This document shows, piece after piece, positions 1 through 6,352 of a stretch of 6,960 nt of DNA. The first letter of the stretch is position 1. Every line of letters begins with the position of its first letter. Below the pieces are notes generated by a model that was not told the origin of the DNA, did no database searches, and worked only from the letters and a program-made list of their open reading frames with translations. This DNA comes from Magnetovibrio sp. (GTDB lineage Bacteria > Pseudomonadota > Alphaproteobacteria > Rhodospirillales > Magnetovibrionaceae), in contig JAESUA010000401.1 of the NCBI GenBank assembly GCA_016763255.1, forward strand, positions 1 through 6,960. Direction: 5' to 3'. Position numbers and translations under genes: made by a program.

Positions 1-286
1 CGCCGCCCGACATGGCGACGCCAAAATGGGCCTCGAACAATTCAGGGGTGTTGGCGGCCATAACCGACACCGTATCGTCGGGGCCAATGCCTGCGTTGCG
101 CAGTGCAGCACCAAGCTGGCGGCAGCGCGTCAGGGTTTGGTCCCAAGTGCGGCGCACATCACCATGCACGATGGCGGTGCGATCCGGATAAATGGATGCG
201 GCACGTTCCAAAAATGAAAGTGGCGTGAGTGCGACGAAATTGGCCTCATTTTTATCGAGACCCCGCGCGTATGGCGTGGTGTTCAC
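1..286 (-). CDS. AMP-forming acyl-CoA synthetase, N-terminal part (runs off the left edge)
   Basis: Reading the minus strand from a GTG at 286-284 gives 95 codons with no stop up to the window edge. The peptide begins MNTTPYARGLDKNEANFVAL and continues with the segments TPLSFLERAA, YPDRTAIVHGD, RRTWDQ and NTPELFEAHFGVAMSGG. This is the typical N-terminus of the AMP-binding (ANL) superfamily, in the subgroup that includes plant AAE-type and DmdB-like fatty/short-chain acyl-CoA ligases. Such enzymes make acyl-AMP from a carboxylate and ATP, then form the CoA thioester in the cytoplasm. The catalytic P-loop and A-motifs lie beyond the window, so the substrate cannot be judged. The GTG start is chosen because AGGGAG (300-295) sits 8 bases upstream and the family normally begins close to the PY-RGLD segment. 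An in-frame ATG at 313-311 would add nine residues but has a poorer ribosome site. The gene is divergent from the sensor kinase. Family assignment is firm; specificity is unknown. Confidence 0.85.
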   Translation of the reverse strand, partial: MNTTPYARGLDKNEANFVALTPLSFLERAASIYPDRTAIVHGDVRRTWDQTLTRCRQLGAALRNAGIGPDDTVSVMAANTPELFEAHFGVAMSGG

Positions 287-431
287 TTGTATTTCTCCCT
301 GTTTTACCTCCATGCGGTCCTGTTGAGCCCACATGTACATGGATGCGCCGTCGCTCTTATGGCGTTTGGCGTTTTGAGGTAGTTCACTGTTCAGCAGTGG
401 AGTTTTTCAAAAGTGTCCTGCAAATGTATCG

Positions 432-444
432 AATTGTAACAATT
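432..444. promoter_or_regulatory. Perfect 13-bp palindrome, possible operator
   Basis: AATTGT-A-ACAATT is a perfect inverted repeat with 6-base arms and a single central base. It overlaps the candidate -35 element of the kinase promoter, a position from which a bound protein would normally repress. It lies in the divergent region between the acyl-CoA synthetase and the sensor kinase, so it could affect either gene. The binding protein is unknown. OmpR-type regulators usually bind direct repeats, so the neighbouring response regulator is not the automatic candidate. Confidence 0.3.
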
Positions 445-462
445 GCATATTGGTGATATTGC
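434..462 (+). promoter_or_regulatory. Candidate promoter of the kinase/regulator operon
   Basis: TTGTAA (434-439) is followed 17 bases later by TATTGC (457-462), which is preceded by TGA and so forms an extended -10 (TGn) arrangement. Transcription would start near 469, giving a leader of about 55 bases to the ATG at 524. The -10 matches the consensus at only half its positions, so this is a visual candidate and not a firm call. Confidence 0.3.
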
Positions 463-523
463 GCGTTCACATCGTTGCAAAGACAGTGTTAGGCTCAAGT
501 GAGTGCACCCCAATGAGGTAGAG

Positions 524-3409
524 ATGTTCCGTTCACGGCTGTTTTTGCGTATGTTTGTTCTGGTGATGCCGGTGATCTTGGTGTTTTCCGTTGGGCTATA
601 CGTGTTCTCCGTCCCCTTGATCAAAGCGACGGCTTATGAAATTGAAAAAAATGCCGGACGAACCATTTTGAACAATGTGTTCGAGTTGACGATGCGCATT
701 CAACTCAATCTCGAACGTCACCGCATGGTCGCGGTCAATGCCCATCAACGTCAGCTTAAAAATGTCATCACCTTGGCCGAAGCCTATGGCCGTCAGGTGA
801 TGGCTGACGCCGATGCCGGGCTATTGAGCCACGAAGACGCGAAGCTGAAATTTCTCAATGGCTTGCGTAGTTTCCAATACGGCAACAACGATTACATCTG
901 GGTGGCAGATTATAATGCCAAGCTGGTCTCTCACCCCGACCCGGATTTTCATGGCATCAATGCCGCCGATATTCGTGATGAACGTGAACGCGAAACGGTG
1001 CGCGAGTTGGTGCGCTTGGCGCAGAAAAATGGCGAGGGCTACCGCGTATATTATTGGCGTCGCCTAGGCGAGACCACGGAAACCGAGAAAATTTCTTATT
1101 ACCGTGATTTTCCCGAATGGGGCTTTGTGATGGGCACCGGTGTCTATCTCGACGACATTACCCAAGAGGTTGAGGCACGCCGACTTGAAGCGTTCGCAGA
1201 ACTGCGTCGCCTTATGAACGATATTAAACTAGCCAAAACCGGTTATCTCTACATCTTTGATTCAGACTTCAATATGTTGATTCATCCCAACCCGAATATT
1301 GAAGGCACCAACTTTGGCGCGTTGCGCGATACCCTCACCGGCAAGCTGATTGGCGAACAGTTGGCATCGGTTGCGGGTGATCCTGATGGCTTGGTTTACA
1401 AATGGGACAAGCCCAGCGATCCGGGGCAATACAAATATGACAAGGTTGCCTGGGTGCGTCATTTCGAAGCGTTCGATTGGTATATCGCCTCGTCTGTGTA
1501 TACGGATGAGCTGCAGCGCAGCTCGCACATCCTTGGCAATCGGATTCTCTTCATCTCGGTTGTCGGGTTGGTGCTTGCGGCGTTGCTGATGTTAATTTTT
1601 ATTCGCCATTTGACGGCGCCGATCTTTAAACTCGCGCAAACCGCATCGCGTGTTCAAGATGGAGATTTGCATGCGCAAAGTAATCTTGTGCGCGATGATG
1701 AATTTGGCACTTTGTCACGGGCCTTTGATTCGATGATTCGTCAGGTGCGCGACAACATCGACACCCTCGATAACAAGGTGCATGCCCGCACGGTCGAGTT
1801 GGAAGAGGCGAACTTACATCTCACCTCTGCCATTGAATCAAAAGAACAAGCCAGCCAGGAGTTGTCGTTGAGTGAACGCCGTCAGCGATTGATCTTGGAC
1901 GCTATTCCTGGTTTTATCGTATATTTTGACAGCAATATGCGCCTTCAATTCGCCAACCGTGCGTTTGTCAAATTTATGGGTTCAACCCTGGAGAACCTTA
2001 TCGGCAAGGTATGTAAAGAAACCATGTCGAGCGCATTTTATACCATTGCAAAACCGTTTCTGGATGAAGCCGTAAGCGGTAGTGCCGTGAGTTTTGAGAG
2101 CGACCTTGAACGTGTGCACGGCCAAGCGGCTATTTGCAAGAATACGCTTATTCCCGAGTTCTCTTCGGACGGCCACGTGGTGGGCTTGTACTTTTTGTCG
2201 ATGGATATCACCGAAGAAAAACAAGCTGAGATCAAATTGATGGAGGCCCAGCGCATGAGCGCCACGGGGCAGCTGTCCGGTGGTTTAGCGCATGATTTCA
2301 ATAACTTGCTATCTATTATCATCGGAAACCTGTCGACATTGCGCGATAAGTTTGGTGATGATAAGGCGATCGATGGCTATCTGGAACCGGCCTTGCGGGC
2401 CGGGCGTCGCGGCGCGGATATCACCAATCGATTGCTGGCTTTTTCACGCAAGCAACCGCTGCGGCCAAGTGTTGTCGACCTCAATGTGTTTACGCCCGAT
2501 GTGATGTCATTGTTAAAAAATTCATTGCCGGACAACATCATAATTGAGAGCGAATATCTCGAGTCTGGATGCGATATTTTTGCCGATCCCAATCAATTGG
2601 AGAACGCGCTGGTTAACTTGGCGTTAAACGCGCGCGATGCGATGAGCCAAGGCGGCACCTTAACATTTCGCGCCGGACCCTGGGATGGGGAACACGGCGG
2701 TGATTTTGATGAACCGGTCCGCAGCGGTGAGTTCGGCGCGATCACAGTTGGAGACACCGGTGAAGGCTTTTCTGAATTTGTCCTGGCGCGCGCATTCGAG
2801 CCGTTTTTTTCCACCAAAAAGGACAGTGGCGGAACCGGTTTGGGGCTCAGCATGGTCTATGGTTTTGTCAAACAGTCGAAAGGCTATCTGCGTGTGACCA
2901 GTAAACGCGGCATCAAAACCGAGATCACACTATTGTTGCCGCGGGCTTTGAGCAACGATCTCCAGTACGACAGCCTGCGCACGGCTTCATCGGCGATTGA
3001 TTCCATCGGCTTGGGTAAGTTGGTGTTGCTGGTTGAAGATGATGACGATGTCCGCAAAGTGGTGCGCCGCCAATTGCGCGAACTTGGCTTTACCATCCTT
3101 GAAGCGTCCAATGCCGCCGAGGCGATTTGCCTGGTTGAGAACGTCAAGGATCTGTTCCTTTTGGTGACCGACATTGTCATGGCCGAAGGCATCAACGGAT
3201 TTGAACTCTCAAGACAGAGCCAAGAGCTGCGCCCTGAGCTGCATGTTCTTTTGATGACGGGGTACTCGCCATACATGGAAAATATTGATAACGATGATGG
3301 TGCTTTTCTTATTCTTCGCAAGCCATTTGATGTAGATGAGTTAGGCGTAGCCATCAGGCAAGCCATTGGTGCAGATGAAAGTGGGGAGGGATCACATGCA
3401 AACCGGTAA
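524..3409 (+). CDS. Membrane hybrid sensor histidine kinase: double Cache, HAMP, PAS, HisKA, HATPase, receiver
   Basis: Start chosen at ATG 524 because GAGG (515-518) lies 5 bases upstream; the longer GTG start at 503 adds seven residues with a weaker site. Residues are numbered from 524 (961 aa). There is a hydrophobic segment at about 7-33, then an extracytoplasmic region with two similar Cache modules (about 111-211 with YIWVADYNAKLVSHPDPDFHG, and about 240-329 with GYLYIFDSDFNMLIHPNPN). TM2 (341-360), HAMP (362-415), a coiled linker and a PAS domain (about 456-568) follow. The DHp motif GGLAHDFNN carries phosphorylatable H590. ATPase motifs are the N-box (N698, N702), DTGEG (from D744), FEPFF (758-762) and GTGLGL (770-775). 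The C-terminal receiver keeps E838/D839, D883, T912 and K933. All catalytic residues look intact. It probably senses a small external ligand, perhaps a carboxylate or amino acid, and passes phosphate to the co-encoded regulator. The ligand is not deducible. Confidence 0.93.
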   Translation: MFRSRLFLRMFVLVMPVILVFSVGLYVFSVPLIKATAYEIEKNAGRTILNNVFELTMRIQLNLERHRMVAVNAHQRQLKNVITLAEAYGRQVMADADAGLLSHEDAKLKFLNGLRSFQYGNNDYIWVADYNAKLVSHPDPDFHGINAADIRDERERETVRELVRLAQKNGEGYRVYYWRRLGETTETEKISYYRDFPEWGFVMGTGVYLDDITQEVEARRLEAFAELRRLMNDIKLAKTGYLYIFDSDFNMLIHPNPNIEGTNFGALRDTLTGKLIGEQLASVAGDPDGLVYKWDKPSDPGQYKYDKVAWVRHFEAFDWYIASSVYTDELQRSSHILGNRILFISVVGLVLAALLMLIFIRHLTAPIFKLAQTASRVQDGDLHAQSNLVRDDEFGTLSRAFDSMIRQVRDNIDTLDNKVHARTVELEEANLHLTSAIESKEQASQELSLSERRQRLILDAIPGFIVYFDSNMRLQFANRAFVKFMGSTLENLIGKVCKETMSSAFYTIAKPFLDEAVSGSAVSFESDLERVHGQAAICKNTLIPEFSSDGHVVGLYFLSMDITEEKQAEIKLMEAQRMSATGQLSGGLAHDFNNLLSIIIGNLSTLRDKFGDDKAIDGYLEPALRAGRRGADITNRLLAFSRKQPLRPSVVDLNVFTPDVMSLLKNSLPDNIIIESEYLESGCDIFADPNQLENALVNLALNARDAMSQGGTLTFRAGPWDGEHGGDFDEPVRSGEFGAITVGDTGEGFSEFVLARAFEPFFSTKKDSGGTGLGLSMVYGFVKQSKGYLRVTSKRGIKTEITLLLPRALSNDLQYDSLRTASSAIDSIGLGKLVLLVEDDDDVRKVVRRQLRELGFTILEASNAAEAICLVENVKDLFLLVTDIVMAEGINGFELSRQSQELRPELHVLLMTGYSPYMENIDNDDGAFLILRKPFDVDELGVAIRQAIGADESGEGSHANR

Positions 3410-4118
3410 ACTCATTTACGTCATCGAAGACGATAAGGATGTCTGCACGCTGGTTCAGTCAACACTGGAAGAACATGGCTACGAAGTGTGTGTGTTCAAC
3501 ACCGGCGCGGATGCCAAACGTGAACTCAAACGCCGCCAGCCTGATTTGTGTATCGTCGACCTCGTATTGCCGGATATTGGTGGGCTGACCTTGGTCCAAG
3601 ACATCTGGAAGCTTTCGCGCGTTGGCATATTTATTCTTACCGGCCTGGGTGGTTCGGCGGATCGTGTGCTGGGGCTCGAAATTGGTGCCGATGACTACAT
3701 CACCAAACCGTTTGAGCCGCGTGAACTGGTGGCCCGGATCAACAGCTATTTTCGCAGGATTTCAAAAACCATTGACGGCATCACGGCGGTGAGTGAGGGC
3801 ACCGCACACTTTATGGGCCGAACCTTCGATCCCGGTACCTTGAGCGTAACCGATGATGCTGGCAACGTGGAATCACACAGCGCCAAAGAAGCCGGACTTT
3901 TGTTCGTATTCTTGAGATCGCCCAATCAGGTGATTTCGCGCGATCAACTGTTGAACTTGGCCAATCCAAACGATCTTGCCTCATCCGATCGCAGGGTCGA
4001 TATTTGCATCTCACGCATCCGCAAGAAAATTGCCGATGATCCGAAAAATCCAACCATCATCAAAACCATCTACGGTGCAGGATATTTGCTGGCTTGTAAG
4101 GTCAACTGGTCGAATTGA
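3396..4118 (+). CDS. OmpR-family response regulator (receiver + winged helix)
   Basis: The product is 240 aa, normal for the OmpR/PhoB family. The receiver (about 5-118) has the acidic pocket E11/D12/D13, phosphoacceptor D55 in CIVDLVLPD, T82 and K104 in ITKPF, so it should be phosphorylatable. The winged-helix output domain (about 138-236) ends with the recognition-helix segment RRVDICISRIRKKI and the wing IIKTIYGAGYLL. The usual LT..E..LL motif at its start reads SAKEAGLLFVF here. The ATG at 3396 is preferred because GGGGAGGG (3383-3390) lies 5 bases upstream; a TTG at 3366 is also in frame but lacks comparable support. The start overlaps the kinase stop by 14 bases, which points to translational coupling and a dedicated kinase partner. 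It should act as a DNA-binding transcription factor, but its targets are unknown. The 3' end overlaps the convergent LysR gene. Confidence 0.93.
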   Translation: MQTGKLIYVIEDDKDVCTLVQSTLEEHGYEVCVFNTGADAKRELKRRQPDLCIVDLVLPDIGGLTLVQDIWKLSRVGIFILTGLGGSADRVLGLEIGADDYITKPFEPRELVARINSYFRRISKTIDGITAVSEGTAHFMGRTFDPGTLSVTDDAGNVESHSAKEAGLLFVFLRSPNQVISRDQLLNLANPNDLASSDRRVDICISRIRKKIADDPKNPTIIKTIYGAGYLLACKVNWSN

Positions 4119-4998
4119 CGGTGTAACGAGAAATCCAAGTTCTGAATTTTTGCACCTTGTTCAAGTCATTTTTGTGGCTGGGAAAAACCAGATAGTAGCC
4201 GCGTTGGCTTTTCATTGCCGGGGCGAACGGCGATACCAGACGCCCATCGCGCAGTTCATCTGCAATATACATTTGCGGCAATATGGCGATGCCCAACCCC
4301 GAAAGGGCGGCGCGGATCATCATCGAGAAGGTCTCAAAACTGGGGCCGTGAATGGTGGTTCTGGTCTGGATACCCTGGGCTTCAAGCCATTCGGGCCAGG
4401 CGTATTGCCGGGTGTTGAGCTTCAAAAGAGTATGTCCCAAAACATCAATCGGTGAGCAGTTTTCGATGTCATCCAAAAACGTCGGTGTGCACACCGCAAT
4501 CACTTCTTCATCGACTAATTTGACGCTTTCAACATCCGGCCAGTTTCCTTGACCGTGTTGAATGGCGATGTCGATGTCTTGGCGGTCAAAATCAAAGGGC
4601 AGGGTGCTGGTGACCAAATTATAGCGGATGTCGGGGTGATGGGCCGTGAAATCGGCCAACTTGGGGATCAGCCAGCGCGAACCAAAGGTGGGGAAGGTGC
4701 CCAGATATAAGGTTTGATCCGTCTCTTCAAGTGACATCAGATTGAGGGTTTGAGCCTCCAACCGGTCGAGGTGCTGGGTCACCGTTTTGGCATAGGACTC
4801 GCCCTTTGCCGTTAAGCTCAGACGTTTTTTGCGGCGATGAAATAAATCAATTTTAAGAAAAATTTCAAGATTACGCACCTGCCGACTGACCGCGCTTTGG
4901 GTGAGGTTCAGCTCTTGCGCCGCGCGGGTGAAACTGAGATAGCGCGCGGAAGATTCAAAGCATAACAACGATGTAGAGGTCGGAAGGTTCCTGCGCAT
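4102..4998 (-). CDS. LysR-type regulator (GcvA-like), probable GcdR-type regulator of glutarate genes
   Basis: The product is 298 aa, standard LysR length. The N-terminal winged helix-turn-helix is clear: CFESSARYLSFTRAAQELNL, then TQSAVSRQVRNLE and LSLTAKG (about 13-66). The effector-binding part starts with a GcvA-group signature (FPTFGSRWLIPKLADF, about 102-117) and contains SGLGIAILPQ (about 233-242). The start ATG at 4998 has AGGA (5011-5008) 9 bases upstream and gives the usual MRR-LP start of this group. It is transcribed divergently from gcdH across a 174-bp gap that holds a LysR-type operator. The same order, a LysR gene divergent from gcdH and a CoA-transferase gene, is known in Pseudomonas, where the regulator is called GcdR and responds to glutarate. 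Orthology is inferred from context; the LysR family call is firm. The 3' end overlaps the response regulator gene by 17 bases. Confidence 0.92.
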   Translation of the reverse strand: MRRNLPTSTSLLCFESSARYLSFTRAAQELNLTQSAVSRQVRNLEIFLKIDLFHRRKKRLSLTAKGESYAKTVTQHLDRLEAQTLNLMSLEETDQTLYLGTFPTFGSRWLIPKLADFTAHHPDIRYNLVTSTLPFDFDRQDIDIAIQHGQGNWPDVESVKLVDEEVIAVCTPTFLDDIENCSPIDVLGHTLLKLNTRQYAWPEWLEAQGIQTRTTIHGPSFETFSMMIRAALSGLGIAILPQMYIADELRDGRLVSPFAPAMKSQRGYYLVFPSHKNDLNKVQKFRTWISRYTVNSTS

Positions 4999-5033
4999 GC
5001 GGTTATGTCCTGGCGTTAAGGGAGGTTAATTCC

Positions 5034-5039
5034 ACTATA
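5034..5039 (-). promoter_or_regulatory. Candidate -10 element of the LysR gene
   Basis: On the minus strand this reads TATAGT, five of six bases of the sigma-70 -10 consensus. Transcription would begin near 5027, leaving a leader of about 28 bases that includes the AGGA ribosome site. The -35 position 17 bases upstream (5062-5057) reads TTATTC, which is a weak match. The spacer between the two hexamers is occupied almost exactly by the palindrome at 5041-5057. Confidence 0.4.
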
Positions 5040-5040
5040 T

Positions 5041-5057
5041 CATTCATAAAATGAATG
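5041..5057. promoter_or_regulatory. LysR-type operator: perfect 7-bp inverted repeat
   Basis: CATTCAT-AAA-ATGAATG is a perfect palindrome with 7-base arms and a 3-base centre. It contains the T-N11-A core (T5043 to A5055) expected of LysR-type recognition sites. It lies between the divergent LysR and gcdH genes, centred about 51 bases upstream of the LysR start and 124 bases upstream of gcdH. It is the natural binding site for the adjacent regulator, allowing autorepression on one side and glutarate-dependent activation on the other. The sequence symmetry is seen directly; the assignment to this regulator is inferred. Confidence 0.6.
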
Positions 5058-5076
5058 AATAAGCGAAATTTTATCG

Positions 5077-5106
5077 TTGTTCACGGGCCCTTTCATGAAT
5101 TATTCG
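5077..5106 (+). promoter_or_regulatory. Possible weak gcdH promoter
   Basis: TTGTTC (5077-5082) and TATTCG (5101-5106) are 18 bases apart. A start near 5113 would put the operator at 5041-5057 centred at about -64, the usual place for the recognition site of a LysR activator. The hexamers match consensus poorly, as is common for activator-dependent promoters. An alternative -10 is TATGGT at 5112-5117. This is a tentative reading. Confidence 0.22.
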
Positions 5107-5112
5107 AATGAT
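5092..5112. repeat. Secondary ATTCAT-like half-sites downstream of the operator
   Basis: The stretch holds TTCATGAA (5092-5099), a perfect 8-bp palindrome, and directly after it ATTATTCGAATGAT (5099-5112), an imperfect palindrome with the perfect core ATTCGAAT. Both reuse the half-site words of the main operator at 5041-5057. They could be weaker contacts for the same LysR protein near the promoter. AT-rich words recur by chance, so support is modest. Confidence 0.3.
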
Positions 5113-5172
5113 ATGGTTTGAAAAGGTGATTTGCGTTTTTTGCCTTAACCAAAATGAACAGGAACAAGACAC

Positions 5173-6351
5173 ATGGCCAACCGCACACCTTTTCAGTGGG
5201 ACGACCCGTTCTTGTTCAATGATCAGCTCAGCGAAGAAGAGCGCATGGTCCAAGACAGTGCGCGCGATTATTGCCAAGACAAGTTGATGCCGCGCATCCT
5301 TGAGGCCAATCGCCACGAGACGTTTGATCGTGAAATCATGAACGAGTTGGGTGAAATGGGCATGCTTGGCAGCACCCTGCCTGAAGAATACGGCTGTTCC
5401 GGCGTCTCCAACGTGTGTTACGGCTTGATCGGGCGTGAGGTGGAACGGGTCGATTCGGGTTATCGCTCGGCCATGAGCGTGCAGTCGTCCTTGGTGATGT
5501 ATCCGATCTACGCTTATGGCAATGATGAGCAGCGCAAACGCTACTTGCCCAAACTGGCCACCGGCGAATGGATCGGCTGTTTTGGCTTGACCGAACCCGA
5601 CCACGGATCAGACCCGGGCGGCATGAAAACCCGCGCCGAAAAAGTCGATGGCGGATACCTTTTGACCGGCAATAAAATGTGGATCACCAATTCACCGATC
5701 GCCGATGTGGCGGTGGTGTGGGGCAAGCTTGACGGCGTTATCCGTGGCTTCTTGGTGGACCGGGGCAGCGAAGGGTTTTCGACCCCCAAGATCGAAGGCA
5801 AGCTCAGCCTGCGGGCCTCGATCACCGGCGAGATCGTGCTCGACAAGGCGTTCGTTCCGGACGAAAATTTGCTGCCTGGTGGCTCCGGCTTGGGCGGTCC
5901 GTTTGGCTGCCTCAACAAGGCCCGTTACGGCATCGCTTGGGGTGTGTTGGGCGCAGCCGAATTTTGCTGGCATGCGGCGCGTCAATATGGCCTGGATCGC
6001 AAGCAGTTCGATCGGCCCTTGGCACAAAATCAGTTGTTCCAAAAAAAGCTCACCGACATGCAGACCGAAATCACCTTGGGCCTGCAAGCCGCATTGCGGG
6101 TTGGCCGCTTGATGGACGAAGACCGTTTGGCGGTGGAGAACATCTCTATGATTAAGCGCAACAACGTCGCCAAAGCTTTGGACATCGCGCGTATGTCGCG
6201 TGATATGCATGGCGGCAACGGCATCTCAGATGAATTTCACGTCATGCGTCATATGGTGAACCTGGAAACGGTCAACACCTACGAAGGCACCTACGATATT
6301 CACACGCTTATCTTGGGCCGGGCGCAAACCGGATTGCAGGCGTTTTATTAA
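5173..6351 (+). CDS. gcdH: Glutaryl-CoA dehydrogenase
   Basis: The product is 392 aa and matches the glutaryl-CoA dehydrogenase branch of the acyl-CoA dehydrogenase family along its whole length. It performs FAD-dependent oxidation and decarboxylation of glutaryl-CoA to crotonyl-CoA and CO2, passing electrons to ETF. Visible signatures are [19 protein letters not shown] (about 91-109, including the arginine that contacts the substrate's second carboxylate in this subfamily), the FAD-binding segment [15 protein letters not shown] (137-151), WITNSPIAD (170-178), RYGIAWG (251-257), [11 protein letters not shown] (345-355) and [10 protein letters not shown] (368-377) with catalytic base E371. No key residue is missing. 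AGGAA (5160-5164) lies 8 bases before the ATG. The gene is followed after one base by the CoA-transferase that would supply its substrate, and faces a LysR regulator. It serves the final part of lysine, tryptophan or glutarate degradation in the cytoplasm. Confidence 0.96.
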   Translation: MANRTPFQWDDPFLFNDQLSEEERMVQDSARDYCQDKLMPRILEANRHETFDREIMNELGEMGMLGSTLPEEYGCSGVSNVCYGLIGREVERVDSGYRSAMSVQSSLVMYPIYAYGNDEQRKRYLPKLATGEWIGCFGLTEPDHGSDPGGMKTRAEKVDGGYLLTGNKMWITNSPIADVAVVWGKLDGVIRGFLVDRGSEGFSTPKIEGKLSLRASITGEIVLDKAFVPDENLLPGGSGLGGPFGCLNKARYGIAWGVLGAAEFCWHAARQYGLDRKQFDRPLAQNQLFQKKLTDMQTEITLGLQAALRVGRLMDEDRLAVENISMIKRNNVAKALDIARMSRDMHGGNGISDEFHVMRHMVNLETVNTYEGTYDIHTLILGRAQTGLQAFY

Positions 6352-6352
6352 A

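Noticed and set aside
332..341. 10-bp palindrome CATGTACATG upstream of the acyl-CoA synthetase
   Set aside because: It is short, has no partner site, and no promoter element could be placed next to it. It is likely to be chance.
385..407. Hairpin CACTG-TTCAG-CAGTG followed by a T5 run, terminator-like on the plus strand
   Set aside because: The stem has only five pairs, the T-run is three bases away from it, and no plus-strand gene lies upstream to terminate.
4101..4119. Inverted repeat GTCAA/TTGAC around the convergent gene ends as a possible bidirectional terminator
   Set aside because: A five-pair AT-containing stem with a nine-base loop and no T-run on either side is too weak. The symmetry partly follows from TGA stops on both strands.
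3976..4455. Plus-strand open frame of 159 codons crossing the response regulator end and the LysR gene
   Set aside because: It is antisense to the clearly recognisable LysR protein, its own peptide has low-complexity, non-family character, and it shows no start signal.
5015..5029. CtrA-like site on the minus strand, TTAA-CCTCCC-TTAAC, in the LysR leader
   Set aside because: The spacer is 6 bases while the CtrA consensus requires 7, so it is not reported as a site.
5071..5604. Long minus-strand open frames opposite gcdH (also 5692-6210) and opposite the CoA-transferase (6368-6943)
   Set aside because: They are mirror frames of strongly conserved genes, show no recognisable domain, and have no credible ribosome sites.
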